A stretch of DNA of 62,842 nt. It comes from an uncultured Bacteroidales bacterium. Its GTDB lineage: Bacteria > Bacteroidota > Bacteroidia > Bacteroidales > UBA932. Both the position numbers and the translations under genes were made by a program. This document shows, in pieces, positions 1-9,920 of the stretch. The stretch is from the NCBI GenBank assembly GCA_944326235.1, contig CALVDH010000015.1, positions 1 to 62,842 on the forward strand, given 5' to 3'. Each line of letters begins with the position of its first letter. Within the stretch, counting starts at the first letter, position 1. A model generated the notes under the pieces. It saw only the letters and a list, made by a program, of their open reading frames with translations, had not been told where the DNA came from and made no database searches.

Positions 1-540
1 GACATGAGCGTAGACGAGGCCATCGAATTCTTCTCCTCCACCGGCGAGCCCGCCGCCACCCGCATCGCCTCCAAGCTCATGCCCCTGCACGACGTCGGCC
101 TCGGCTACATCGCCCTCGGCCAGAACAGCAGCACCCTCAGCGGCGGTGAGAGCCAGCGCGTCAAGCTCGCCTACTTCCTCGGCCTCGGCAAGGACTCCAT
201 CCCCATCCCTGCCACATCGAACAGCCAGAACTCCGCCTCAGACAGCATCACAGGTGACAGCATCCCCGGTCAAGGTCCATCCTCATCCGGTTCCGTTACC
301 GCCAGACGCTCCCGCCAGGCCGACAAGCCCATCCTCTTCATCTTCGACGAGCCCACCACCGGCCTCCACTTCGACGACATAGAGAAACTCCTCGCCTCCT
401 TCCGCGCCCTCCTCGACCGAGGCCACACCATCGTCGTCGTCGAGCACAACCCCTACATCATCGCTGCCGCCGACCACATCATCGAGCTCGGGCCTGAGGG
501 CGGCGATGCCGGCGGATACCTCATCAGGCCTTCGGTCTGA
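1..540 (+). CDS. uvrA: UvrA-type excinuclease ATPase, C-terminal part (5' end outside window)
   Basis: The frame is open from the first base, so this is the end of a longer gene. It carries the ABC signature [12 protein letters not shown], the Walker B stretch [19 protein letters not shown], the H-loop region TIVVVEHN and the family-typical LGPEGG near the end. UvrA is the DNA-damage recognition ATPase of nucleotide excision repair. Two oddities are visible. About 44 Ser/Pro/Gly-rich residues (codons at roughly 196-327) separate the signature from Walker B, where classical UvrA has only a handful. The protein also stops some 8 residues after GPEGG, where UvrA usually runs on through a GTPEE-like tail; the stop codon lies inside the palindrome 519-545. 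A UvrA2-type paralogue is possible. Confidence 0.88.
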   Translation, partial: DMSVDEAIEFFSSTGEPAATRIASKLMPLHDVGLGYIALGQNSSTLSGGESQRVKLAYFLGLGKDSIPIPATSNSQNSASDSITGDSIPGQGPSSSGSVTARRSRQADKPILFIFDEPTTGLHFDDIEKLLASFRALLDRGHTIVVVEHNPYIIAAADHIIELGPEGGDAGGYLIRPSV

Positions 541-545
541 TGAGG
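519..545. repeat. REP-like palindrome overlapping the uvrA stop codon
   Basis: CCTCATCAG (519-527) pairs perfectly with CTGATGAGG (537-545). The centre GCCTTCGGT can add two C-G pairs and a wobble, leaving a three-base loop. The uvrA TGA stop (538-540) is within the right arm. The core GCCTTCGG recurs in the next hairpin. Confidence 0.75.
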
Positions 546-550
546 TAAGC

Positions 551-579
551 AGCTCACCATGCCTTCGGCCTGGTGAGCT
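551..579. repeat. REP-like palindrome with the same core
   Basis: AGCTCACCA (551-559) pairs with TGGTGAGCT (571-579) around the centre TGCCTTCGGCC. The arms differ from those at 519-545 while the core is nearly the same, which suggests related mobile palindromes rather than one transcription terminator. There is no T tract on either side. Confidence 0.65.
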
Positions 580-617
580 GGGGAGTACTCCCCTCCCAAC
601 CCTCCCCCAGGGGAGGG
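580..617. repeat. Two adjacent GC palindromes
   Basis: 580-593 is a perfect 14-base palindrome (GGGGAGTACTCCCC). 600-617 is CCCTCCCC, two bases, GGGGAGGG. They follow the two hairpins after uvrA directly and belong to the same palindrome-rich tract. Confidence 0.6.
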
Positions 618-658
618 CTATGTCGCTTCGCTCCGACAAGATTGCAACCATCAACCAT

Positions 659-1025
659 TACTCCTTCGGAAGGAGTAGAATACTTCGGCCAACGCATACA
701 GGGACTGCAGCTACATTTTCGCTTACGCCCTCACCTTCGGAAGGTGCGCGATTTACCCACGATATCGTCCCGCCTTCCAAAGGTGGACTGTACCATAGAC
801 TGAACAACGGTAAGCAGAGAGACACCTTATTTTCACAACGAACTGAAATACTGGCACATAGAAACACAACGAGAGCTTTTCGGCCGCATCCATACCTGCC
901 GAAAGCACACGCCACCCCAGCAAGTAACTGACCTTCCAGCACATACGATTCCACCCCGCGTCAGTACCTACCGTTACTTCGCACTGCTGCAATTGCTGCC
1001 ACTTTCCCACTCCTTCCGAAGGAGT
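659..1025. repeat. Dispersed short palindromes with a CCTTCGGAAGG-type core
   Basis: Three members are clear: 659-677 (TACTCCTT, CGG, AAGGAGTA), 732-746 (CACCTT, CGG, AAGGTG) and 1009-1025 (ACTCCTTC, C, GAAGGAGT). A weaker one lies near 772-785. The arms vary outside the shared core. This fits small REP-like elements; no transposase gene is present in the window. Confidence 0.55.
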
Positions 1026-1304
1026 CGTACGAATATGATGGCCGGAATTACGGGAGAAATCAGACGGCAGATATCCTAGGTACACCTCTACGATACTGAG
1101 TATCTGAAGTGAAAGTTTGTATATCTGAAACGTTTGCGTATATTTACGTATCAGCACTAGATTGCGATGACTGTACTTGGAATAATAGCGATTGTGGAGA
1201 TTCCTTTTCTGGTGTCGCTCATGTTTATAGCACTACTTGTTATAGTGCATAAAAGTGACAAAAAAGGGAAAGTAAATCGCTGACCATTTCTGTCCTTTAA
1301 TAAT

Positions 1305-1355
1305 TTGGCCATAGTCGCGACTTCTGCCGGAAAAGAAAGTCGCAACTATGGCCAA
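1305..1355. repeat. 19-bp inverted repeat with 13-nt spacer
   Basis: The arms 1305-1323 (TTGGCCATAGTCGCGACTT) and 1337-1355 (AAGTCGCAACTATGGCCAA) are complementary with a single mismatch. No T-run follows on either strand, so a simple intrinsic terminator is unlikely. It could be a regulatory palindrome or a remnant of a small insertion. Confidence 0.7.
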
Positions 1356-1805
1356 TTTGTCTTCAGAAGATGTATACAACCATATCTCAACATCACTTAC
1401 AATGGGCTGTCTGCAGTCCGTCAAAGACACAAGTTTGGTCAATATACTCGTAATGCCCTATGGCCTTTAAATAAATAAGCCGACATCTCTGCCGGCTCGG
1501 AGCAGCAGACGCCACCCTTTCGGGCGCACTCCACCGCATTACAAACGTACTGATTTTCCACCATTAGGAGCCGAGAAAAATGTATTTTACAAGTACAATA
1601 ATCTTGAATACGTGAAATATCTATTAAACGATAAAGTCGAATACGTGCATCATAAGACTAAAGACATACAATCAACGAGATATTGCCGGGCTAACAGCCA
1701 GTCAAACAAATCACTATATAGCAGCATGTTGCAATTGCGTCAGTCCACCGCAAGGCGTTTAAAATGGATTGAAATGGCTTGCGGCTGGGGGCGCAAAATC
1801 TATTA

Positions 1806-1962
1806 ACGCGGACACCACAACGGCACCGAATCACGGAAAACACTGCCGTTGTGGATGCGGAGCAGAAGAAAAATCCCGCACAGAGGCTACGCAGCAGGGG
1901 TAACAGCTAAACGCAGACACCGCAACGGCACCAAATCACGGAAAACGCTGCCGTTGCGGTAC
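1806..1962. repeat. Duplicated hairpin unit (two copies of about 55 bp)
   Basis: The unit beginning ACGCGGACACC at 1806 is repeated from 1911 as ACGCAGACACC with few differences. Each copy folds: 1815-1825 with 1844-1854, and 1920-1930 with 1949-1959, 11 bp each. The third stem pair is A-T in copy 1 and G-C in copy 2, a compensatory change that supports selection on the hairpin or independent capture of a palindromic element. Confidence 0.7.
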
Positions 1963-1987
1963 GAACCGCGGTACGGGCCTTACCGTT

Positions 1988-2049
1988 ACGCAGAAATCAG
2001 AGGGGGGCAACGCAGAAAATCAGAAGGGGCGCAACGCAGCAAATCACAG
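1988..2049. repeat. Degenerate tandem repeat, unit about 22-24 bp
   Basis: Three consecutive units begin ACGCAG at 1988, 2010 and 2034 and continue as variants of AAATCAG followed by a G-rich run. They lie immediately beyond the 3' end of the phosphoesterase gene. Confidence 0.55.
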
Positions 2050-3150
2050 CCCGCGCAGAATACCTTTGTCCCCCACCACATAGATGCGGTCCCCCTCGAT
2101 GAGGATACCCCTGCCCAGACCGGCCTCGCGGTTCTCAGCATTGTCCACATTCACCGCTATTACCCGGCCGTCATAGAAAGTGGAGATGTCGTCAAATATA
2201 GTGTGTCCTACGATTACACGGTCCGCCTGATACCGGTCCAGGATGAGGCCGAGGGTATCCGCGGCCAGGGGATGGTACTTCTCCGCATCCCTTACCATGC
2301 CGCGGTACCACAGAGGACCGCTGCTGCCCATGAGGAAATATATCATCGGAGATGCCTCCTTCCGCTCCGCCTTGGTCTTGTAAAGGCCGGCGCTTACCTG
2401 CTCATTGACAAAGGGGATGTCCAGGTTCTGCCTGTAGAAATCACTGCTCAGGCCCGCGTGCACGAAGAGACAGCGGCCCGACATCTGCATGGTGTTGCGC
2501 ACGGACAGCCACCTGCCAAGTTCGGAGGAAGGAGAGAGCAGATCCGCATACTTCATGCCCAGAGTATCCGCCAGTCCGGTATATTTGGGCTTGGCATAGC
2601 GCAGGTCGTTCATCAGTACCATAGGCTCGTGGTTGCCCAGGAGGTAATCCACCCGTCCGCCGGCCTTAGCCGCTTGCGCCTCCAGCTGATATATCAGCCA
2701 TAGTATCTGAACGGCATCATTGCCCCGGTCGAACACATCCCCGATGACCACGAGCTGGTTCGCCCCGAAGTTCCAGTGACAGTCCGCGTCTATCACTCCG
2801 TTTCCCTGCAGCAGGCTTATGAAACAGTCCAGGTTGCCGTGCGGGTCGGAAGTAACGAAGATCCTGTCCGGCTGCTCTGTCGTCCAATCCGGACGCTCCA
2901 CCGGATGCAGCGACACATCGAAACTATGCACCTCATCACTTGATACTACTGTAAAGCCATAATCCCCCGGCAATGAGGTCAGAAGGGTATCCACCAGCCG
3001 TCCCTCCGGAGTCACCGACACCATCCTGACAGTACCGTCCTCCTGATACATAATATAAGGACCGTCGGAAGTCTGAGCCCCGGCAACGGTAACCAAGCAT
3101 AAAAGGCTGACGAGCAGCATCCACATTCTGTACATACCTGTTGTTTTCAT
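2044..3150 (-). CDS. Secreted calcineurin-like metallophosphoesterase
   Basis: The mature part has the calcineurin-type metallophosphoesterase motifs in order: VTSDPHGNLDCF, VVIGDVFDRGNDA, LLGNHEP, FVHAGLS and IVGHTIFDDIS. These residues build the two-metal site that hydrolyses phosphoester bonds. I placed the start at 3150 because the next residues, MKTTG followed by a hydrophobic stretch ending VTVAGAQ, form a clean signal peptide (368 aa). The longer frame to 3258 would cross the divergent symporter gene and its promoter. The natural substrate cannot be read from the sequence; the fold is shared by protein phosphatases and Ap4A hydrolases. A near-consensus -7 element (TATCTTCG on this strand, 3181-3188) precedes it. 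Confidence 0.88.
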   Translation of the reverse strand: MKTTGMYRMWMLLVSLLCLVTVAGAQTSDGPYIMYQEDGTVRMVSVTPEGRLVDTLLTSLPGDYGFTVVSSDEVHSFDVSLHPVERPDWTTEQPDRIFVTSDPHGNLDCFISLLQGNGVIDADCHWNFGANQLVVIGDVFDRGNDAVQILWLIYQLEAQAAKAGGRVDYLLGNHEPMVLMNDLRYAKPKYTGLADTLGMKYADLLSPSSELGRWLSVRNTMQMSGRCLFVHAGLSSDFYRQNLDIPFVNEQVSAGLYKTKAERKEASPMIYFLMGSSGPLWYRGMVRDAEKYHPLAADTLGLILDRYQADRVIVGHTIFDDISTFYDGRVIAVNVDNAENREAGLGRGILIEGDRIYVVGDKGILRGL

Positions 3151-3180
3151 TGTTCCTGTAAAAATTACATTTCTCCAGCG

Positions 3181-3188
3181 CGAAGATA
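3181..3188 (-). promoter_or_regulatory. -7 element of the phosphoesterase gene
   Basis: On the minus strand this reads TATCTTCG, one base off the Bacteroidetes consensus TAnnTTTG. It lies 30 bases upstream of the chosen start and 12 bp from the divergent -7 element of the symporter gene. Confidence 0.45.
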
Positions 3189-3200
3189 ACAAGGATTTCC

Positions 3201-3208
3201 TATATTTG
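3201..3208 (+). promoter_or_regulatory. -7 element of the symporter gene, almost touching the start codon
   Basis: TATATTTG matches TAnnTTTG exactly. The ATG begins six bases after it, so the transcript would be leaderless or nearly so. Confidence 0.6.
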
Positions 3209-3214
3209 TAACCT

Positions 3215-4645
3215 ATGGAAAAACTACAGGCCCTCATATCATCCACGAATGATATCATCTGGTCCTACCTGCTGGTAGGCGTTCTCATTATCTGCGCAGT
3301 ATGGTTCACAGTGCGTTCCGGCTTCCTTCAGTTCAGGTCGGTACCTGAGATGCTGCGTCTGCTGACCGAAAGGAGGTCCAAGGACAGCGGCAAGGACGGC
3401 AAGCGCAGCATCTCCTCGTTCCAGGCCTTCGCGGTATCCATCGCCAGCCGTGTCGGCACGGGCAATCTGGCAGGTGTGGCTACGGCAATAGTCGTGGGCG
3501 GCCCCGGTGCAGTGTTCTGGATGTGGATAATGGCCCTCTTCGGCAGTGCGAGCGCCTTCGTGGAGTCGACCCTGGCCCAACTGTACAAGCGTCCGGCCAA
3601 GGACGGCACCTTCATCGGAGGACCGGCCTACTATATGGAACGTGGCATAGGCAAACGCTGGATGGGAGTGCTCTTCGCAGTACTCATCTCGATAACATTC
3701 GGTTTTGCATTCAACTCGGTACAGAGCAATACCATCTGCGCCTCATGGGAACTGGCGTTCAACGTACCGGCCCGGTGGATGGGTATCATCCTCACGGCCC
3801 TGACCCTCGTGATCATCTTCGGCGGCATCCGGCGCATCGCCGGCGTGAGCAGCCTGCTCGTCCCCGTAATGGCCCTCCTCTACATCGCCCTGGCGCTTGT
3901 CATCATAGCCATGAATATAGGAGAAATTCCCAAGGTACTCGGCCTGATCGTCTCGGACGCATTCGGCTTCGGGGACGGAAACGGCGGAGGATGGAGGGAA
4001 CTGGCCGGAGGAGGCATCGGCGCCACCATCATGCAGGGAGTCAAGCGCGGAATGTTCAGCAATGAGGCGGGCATGGGCTCGGCTCCGAACGTGGCCGCAA
4101 CCGCAGACACCACCCACCCTGTAAAACAGGGACTCATCCAGGCCCTCGGAGTCTTCACCGACACTCTGGTCATCTGCTCCTGCACCGCCTTCATCATCCT
4201 CATAGGCGGAGTCAGCGACGCCTCGGTGGACGGCATCCAGCTCACCCAGACCGCCCTGACCGCACAGATAGGACCAGTCGGCGAGATCTTCATCGCCCTG
4301 ACCATCCTGATGTTCGCATTCAGCAGCGTGATAGGCAACTACTATTACGGCGAGGCCAATATCCGCTTCATCACGAAGAAAAAATGGGTGCTGAACTGCT
4401 ACCGCATCCTGGTAGCCGGGATGGTACTCTGCGGAGCCCTCATAACCCTGGACCTGGCCTGGGCCCTGGCTGACCTGACCATGGCGCTGATGGCTCTGTG
4501 CAACCTGATAGCCATCATGATTCTCTCACCCCAGGCCTTCAGGCTGCTCAGCGACTACCGCAGCCAGAAGAAGGCCGGCATCAAGAACCCCGTATTCAAA
4601 AAAGAGAGCCTGCCCGATATCAAGGACAAGCTCGAATGCTGGTAG
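3215..4645 (+). CDS. AGCS-family sodium:alanine/glycine symporter
   Basis: This 476-residue integral membrane protein belongs to the alanine or glycine:cation symporter family, which imports small neutral amino acids with Na+. Seen in the sequence: family segments RVGTGNLAGVATAIVVGGPGA, FWMWIMALFGSASAFVE, the YYMERG loop, and GMFSNEAGMGSAPNVAA in the middle. About ten hydrophobic helices run along the protein. The length is normal for the family. It is monocistronic, convergent with prfA 18 bases downstream and divergent from the phosphoesterase gene. No obvious terminator lies in the short gap to prfA. Substrate preference among alanine, glycine and serine cannot be told from sequence. Confidence 0.93.
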   Translation: MEKLQALISSTNDIIWSYLLVGVLIICAVWFTVRSGFLQFRSVPEMLRLLTERRSKDSGKDGKRSISSFQAFAVSIASRVGTGNLAGVATAIVVGGPGAVFWMWIMALFGSASAFVESTLAQLYKRPAKDGTFIGGPAYYMERGIGKRWMGVLFAVLISITFGFAFNSVQSNTICASWELAFNVPARWMGIILTALTLVIIFGGIRRIAGVSSLLVPVMALLYIALALVIIAMNIGEIPKVLGLIVSDAFGFGDGNGGGWRELAGGGIGATIMQGVKRGMFSNEAGMGSAPNVAATADTTHPVKQGLIQALGVFTDTLVICSCTAFIILIGGVSDASVDGIQLTQTALTAQIGPVGEIFIALTILMFAFSSVIGNYYYGEANIRFITKKKWVLNCYRILVAGMVLCGALITLDLAWALADLTMALMALCNLIAIMILSPQAFRLLSDYRSQKKAGIKNPVFKKESLPDIKDKLECW

Positions 4646-4663
4646 AAATATTTCTCTGCCGGA

Positions 4664-5749
4664 CTACTCCGCTGCCGACTTGAGACGCTCGGCGTTCTCG
4701 GCTATGGTCAGCTGGTCGATGACCTCCTGGATGTCGCCGTCCATGAAGACGGGCAGGTTGTACATCGTGTAGTTGATGCGGTGGTCGGTCACGCGGGACT
4801 GGGGGTAGTTGTAGGTGCGGATCTTGGCGGAGCGGTCACCGGTGGAGACCATCGTCTTGCGCTTCTTGGACATCTCGTTGAGATACTTCTCGTACTCCAT
4901 GTTGTAGATACGGGTACGCAGCTCGGCCAGAGCCTTGTCAAAGTTCTTGAGCTGGGACTTCTCGTCCTGGCACTGCACCACTATGCCGGTCGGGATGTGG
5001 GTCAGACGGATGGCCGAGTAAGTGGTGTTCACCGACTGGCCGCCCGGGCCCGAGGAGCAGAAGGTATCCTTGCGGATATCGTTCATGTTGATCTCCACGT
5101 CGAACTCATCGGCCTCCGGAAGCACCACCACCGACGCGGCGGATGTATGCACCCTGCCCTGGGTCTCGGTCTGGGGCACACGCTGCACGCGGTGAACGCC
5201 GCTCTCGTACTTGAGGGTACCGTAGACGCCCTGGCCTGACACCTTGAAGATGACCTCCTTGTAACCGCCGGCAGCACCCTCGGACTGGCTGTTTATCTCC
5301 AGTTTCCAGCCCTTGCGCTCGCAGTACTTGGCATACATGCGGAAAAGGTCGCCTGCAAAGATGGCCGCCTCGTCTCCTCCTGTACCGCCGCGGATCTCCA
5401 CGATGGCGTTCTTCTCGTCCTGAGGATCCTTGGGAATGAGCAGGAGCTTAATCTCCTCCTCCATGCCCGGGAGCTGCCCCTCGATGGAGGAGAGCTCCTC
5501 CTTGGCCAGCTCGCGCAGATCCTCGTCCTTCTCCTTGGAAAGAATCTCCTTCGCACCTTCCAGGTCACCGACCATCTTGATGTACTTGTCGCCGGCAGTC
5601 ACGATAGGCTCCAGTTCCTTGTATTCGCGGTTGAGCTGGATGTACTTCTTCATGTCGGACATCACGTCGGAGCCGGAAAGCTGCTCCGAGAGTGCCTCGT
5701 ATTTTTTCTTCAGTTCCTGTAATTTCTCTGTTAAAGGGTATTCGCTCAT
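4664..5749 (-). CDS. prfA: Peptide chain release factor 1
   Basis: RF1 reads UAA and UAG stop codons and triggers peptide release on the ribosome. The protein is 361 residues, the usual size. It has the GGTGGDEAAIFAGDLFRMY region of domain 1/2 and the catalytic GGQ loop in SSGPGGQSVNTTYSA. At the codon-recognition position it has PQT (VPQTETQGR), fitting the PxT motif of RF1 rather than the SPF motif of RF2. A TATCTTTG promoter element sits 21 bases before the ATG. The gene is transcribed alone, ahead of and in the same direction as nothing else; the hydrogenase operon ends about 100 bp upstream of it. Confidence 0.97.
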   Translation of the reverse strand: MSEYPLTEKLQELKKKYEALSEQLSGSDVMSDMKKYIQLNREYKELEPIVTAGDKYIKMVGDLEGAKEILSKEKDEDLRELAKEELSSIEGQLPGMEEEIKLLLIPKDPQDEKNAIVEIRGGTGGDEAAIFAGDLFRMYAKYCERKGWKLEINSQSEGAAGGYKEVIFKVSGQGVYGTLKYESGVHRVQRVPQTETQGRVHTSAASVVVLPEADEFDVEINMNDIRKDTFCSSGPGGQSVNTTYSAIRLTHIPTGIVVQCQDEKSQLKNFDKALAELRTRIYNMEYEKYLNEMSKKRKTMVSTGDRSAKIRTYNYPQSRVTDHRINYTMYNLPVFMDGDIQEVIDQLTIAENAERLKSAAE

Positions 5750-5770
5750 ATACTGATTTCAATTGACCTG

Positions 5771-5778
5771 CAAAGATA
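5771..5778 (-). promoter_or_regulatory. -7 element of prfA
   Basis: The minus strand reads TATCTTTG, a full match to TAnnTTTG, 21 bases upstream of the prfA ATG. Confidence 0.6.
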
Positions 5779-5795
5779 CAATAAAATACTGAAAT

Positions 5796-5829
5796 AAAAA
5801 GGGCGGGCCCGCCGAAACGGATCCGCCCG
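5796..5829 (-). terminator. Terminator of the hydrogenase operon
   Basis: On the minus strand GGGCGG (5828-5823) pairs with CCGCCC (5806-5801), with a second internal CCG/CGG pairing, and a run of five T follows (5800-5796). It lies 28 bases after the hydC stop codon. Confidence 0.6.
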
Positions 5830-5856
5830 TGGAATCAACTCAATAGGGAATAACTT

Positions 5857-6333
5857 TTATTCGTACTGGGCGAGGATGCCCTTGATCTGCTTGGGTTCCA
5901 GACGGCCGTAGACCTTCTCGTCCACGAGCATCACCGGGGCCAGACCGCAGGCACCCACGCAGCGCAGGCACTCCAGGGAGAACTTCCCGTCGGGGGTGAC
6001 ACCGCCCACGTCGATTTTGAGCTCCTTCTTGATCTCCTCCAGGACACCCTCCGCTCCGCGGACATAGCAGGCCGTGCCCATGCACACCGAGATGGAGTGA
6101 CGGCCCTTGGGCTGCATGGTGAAGAAGGAGTAGAAGGTAACCACACCGTAGACCTTGGCCACCGGGATGTGGAGGCAGCGGGCTATCTCGCGCTGCACCT
6201 CCTCGGGGAGATAGCCGAAGTGTCCCTGGGTCTTGTGCAGGACGTTGATCAGCTCACCGGGAGAGTTGTGGAACTCGGCGCAGATCTCGGCGATCTTGTC
6301 TTTCTGACATTTGTTCAATTCTATCTTGTCCAT
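5857..6333 (-). CDS. hydC: [FeFe] hydrogenase subunit HydC, NuoE-like 2Fe-2S protein
   Basis: This is the smallest subunit of the trimeric NAD-linked [FeFe] hydrogenase, homologous to NuoE of complex I. It is 158 residues with an N-terminal helical bundle (GHFGYLPEEVQREIA) and a thioredoxin-like domain. The four expected [2Fe-2S] cysteines are in VCMGTACYVRG and CVGACGLAPVM. In related enzymes it relays electrons between the NuoF-like flavoprotein and the rest of the complex. It is the last gene of the operon, 18 bases after hydA, and a terminator follows. The N-terminus begins MDKI as in HydA, probably coincidence. Confidence 0.94.
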   Translation of the reverse strand: MDKIELNKCQKDKIAEICAEFHNSPGELINVLHKTQGHFGYLPEEVQREIARCLHIPVAKVYGVVTFYSFFTMQPKGRHSISVCMGTACYVRGAEGVLEEIKKELKIDVGGVTPDGKFSLECLRCVGACGLAPVMLVDEKVYGRLEPKQIKGILAQYE

Positions 6334-6351
6334 AACTGATGTCTCTAAGAA

Positions 6352-8112
6352 TTAATCGTGTTTGTCGAAATAGTGAGTATGCAGCAGGTGATGCGCCTTC
6401 TCGCTCAGAGGCTTGCCGAGGAACTCCTCGTAGAGCTTGATGATGTAGGGATTCTCGTGCGACTTGCGGAGAGCCTTGCCGGCGTCCTCGCGGTAGATGG
6501 CGTCCATGCGGGCCTTGATTACGCTGCTGTCCCCGTGATGGAATGGCTGGCCGGCACCGCCGATACAGCCGCCGGGGCAGGCCATGATCTCGATTGCGTG
6601 GAAGTTGTACATGCCGGCGCGGATACCGTCGAGCAGCTTGCGGGCATTGCCGAGAGTGTGGGCTATACCGATGTTCACGGGCAGACCGTTGAAGTCGATC
6701 GTGGCGTGGCGGATGCCCTCGAGTCCCCTGAGCTCATTGAAGTCGATACGGTCCAGCTTCTTGCCGGTGTAGAGCTCGTAGGCAGTACGCACGGCGGCCT
6801 CGATCACGCCTCCGGTGGCTCCGAAGATGACAGCCGCACCCGTGGACTCTCCCAGAGGAGCGTCGAAGTCCTCGTCGGGCAGCGAGAGGAAGTCGATGTT
6901 GGCCGACTTGATCAGCGATGCCAGCTCGCGGGTGGAGATGGAGTAATCCACGTCGGGGTTGCCATCCACCTTGAACTCATCTCTCTGGCACTCATACTTC
7001 TTGGCCAGGCAGGGCATCACGGACACCACCACCAGGTCCTTGCGGTCCACTCCTATCTTCTCGGCGAAATAGCTCTTGGCAATGGCTCCGAACATCTGCT
7101 GGGGCGACTTCGCGGAGGAAGGCACGTCCAGCATGTCGGGATAGTTGTGCTCGAAGAAATTGACCCAGGCGGGGCAGCAGGAGGTCAGGATCGGGAGCTT
7201 CACGCTCTTGTCACCCTGGAGATAACGTCCGAGGCGGTCGAGCAGCTCGGAACCCTCCTCCATGATGGTGAGGTCGGCGGCAAAGTCAGTGTCGAAGACC
7301 TCGTCGAAGCCGAGGCGGCGCAGGGCGGCCACCATCTTGCCTGTAACCAGGGTACCGGGCTCCATGCCGAACTCCTCTCCGAGGGCAGCGCGTACCGCGG
7401 GAGCGGTCTGCACGATGACCTTCTTGGTAGGGTCCATCAGGGCCTGAATAATCTTTCCGGTGTTGTCCACCTCGGTCAGGGCACCGGTGGGGCAGACTGC
7501 GACGCACTGGCCGCAGAAGGTACAGTTGCTGTCCACCAGCCTCTGCTCGAAGGCGGGAGCGACCACAGCCATGAAGCCGCGGTTCACGGCGCTCAGGGCG
7601 CCCACGCTCTGCACGTCGTTGCACATGGTCTCGCAGCGGCGGCACATCACGCATTTGTCCATATCCCTCTTGAGGGAAGGCGAAGTGTCTTTCTTATAGG
7701 TGGATACTGCCGCATTCTCCACGGAATGTATCTCCCTTATGCCCAGACGGGCGGCCAGGTCCTGCAGTTCGCAGCGGCCGTTCTTGGGGCAGATGAGGCA
7801 GTCCTTGGGGTGATCCGAGAGAATCAGCTCGAGGACGGTCCTGCGGGCATTGATGACTCTCATAGTGTGGGTGTGCACCACCATTCCGGGGGTGCAAACC
7901 GTCGAGCAGGAGGGGGCCAGGTTCCTGCGGCCCTCGACCTCCACCACGCAGATGCGGCAGCCGCCCGGACGGTTCTCTACTCCGAGGTTATCCAGTTTCA
8001 TGTAGCAGAGAGCCGGGATGTCTATTCCCATCTGCCTGGCAGCCTGGAATATCGTCATCCCGTTTTCAACCTCGACCTCTCTGTTGTCTATAGTAAGTTT
8101 AATTTTATCCAT
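6352..8112 (-). CDS. hydA: [FeFe] hydrogenase catalytic subunit HydA, group A multi-cluster type
   Basis: HydA carries the H-cluster where protons are reduced to H2. Clusters are readable in order: a plant-type [2Fe-2S] (C36, C52, C55, C69), the His-ligated [4Fe-4S] (H101, C105, C108, C114), two ferredoxin-type [4Fe-4S] sites (CVMCRRCETMC about 154-164, CTFCGQCVAVCP about 197-208), then the H-domain. The H-domain shows TSCCPAW (310-316), MPCLAKKYE (366-374) and MACPGGCIGGAGQP. The proton-relay cysteine of TSCCP and the conserved glutamate of the second motif are both present, so the enzyme should be catalytic. The third motif has GAGQP where GGGQP is usual. At 586 residues it matches the NADH/ferredoxin-linked, often electron-bifurcating, type. 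The hydEFG maturases are not in this window. Confidence 0.97.
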   Translation of the reverse strand: MDKIKLTIDNREVEVENGMTIFQAARQMGIDIPALCYMKLDNLGVENRPGGCRICVVEVEGRRNLAPSCSTVCTPGMVVHTHTMRVINARRTVLELILSDHPKDCLICPKNGRCELQDLAARLGIREIHSVENAAVSTYKKDTSPSLKRDMDKCVMCRRCETMCNDVQSVGALSAVNRGFMAVVAPAFEQRLVDSNCTFCGQCVAVCPTGALTEVDNTGKIIQALMDPTKKVIVQTAPAVRAALGEEFGMEPGTLVTGKMVAALRRLGFDEVFDTDFAADLTIMEEGSELLDRLGRYLQGDKSVKLPILTSCCPAWVNFFEHNYPDMLDVPSSAKSPQQMFGAIAKSYFAEKIGVDRKDLVVVSVMPCLAKKYECQRDEFKVDGNPDVDYSISTRELASLIKSANIDFLSLPDEDFDAPLGESTGAAVIFGATGGVIEAAVRTAYELYTGKKLDRIDFNELRGLEGIRHATIDFNGLPVNIGIAHTLGNARKLLDGIRAGMYNFHAIEIMACPGGCIGGAGQPFHHGDSSVIKARMDAIYREDAGKALRKSHENPYIIKLYEEFLGKPLSEKAHHLLHTHYFDKHD

Positions 8113-8123
8113 CTCAGTTACGA

Positions 8124-9914
<1,791 letters not shown>

Positions 9915-9920
9915 GGCAGG

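Larger units (their letters stand above)
541..2043. other. 1.5 kb without a supportable gene
   Basis: All open frames here are short, overlap palindromes or have low-complexity translations with no recognisable family, so I call no gene. The first 500 bases hold REP-like hairpins, 1305-1355 holds a long inverted repeat, and 1806-2049 holds two duplicated hairpin units and a degenerate tandem repeat. Nothing was found between about 1080-1300 and 1400-1800 apart from AT-rich sequence. Confidence 0.6.

Noticed and set aside
541..2043. Insertion sequence or prophage remnant
   Set aside because: Hairpins and repeats are present, but there is no transposase or integrase frame and no matching terminal repeats with a target duplication.
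1849..2703. A 284-codon plus-strand frame crossing the duplicated hairpins and the phosphoesterase gene
   Set aside because: Most of it is antisense to the phosphoesterase, and its start lies in repeats.
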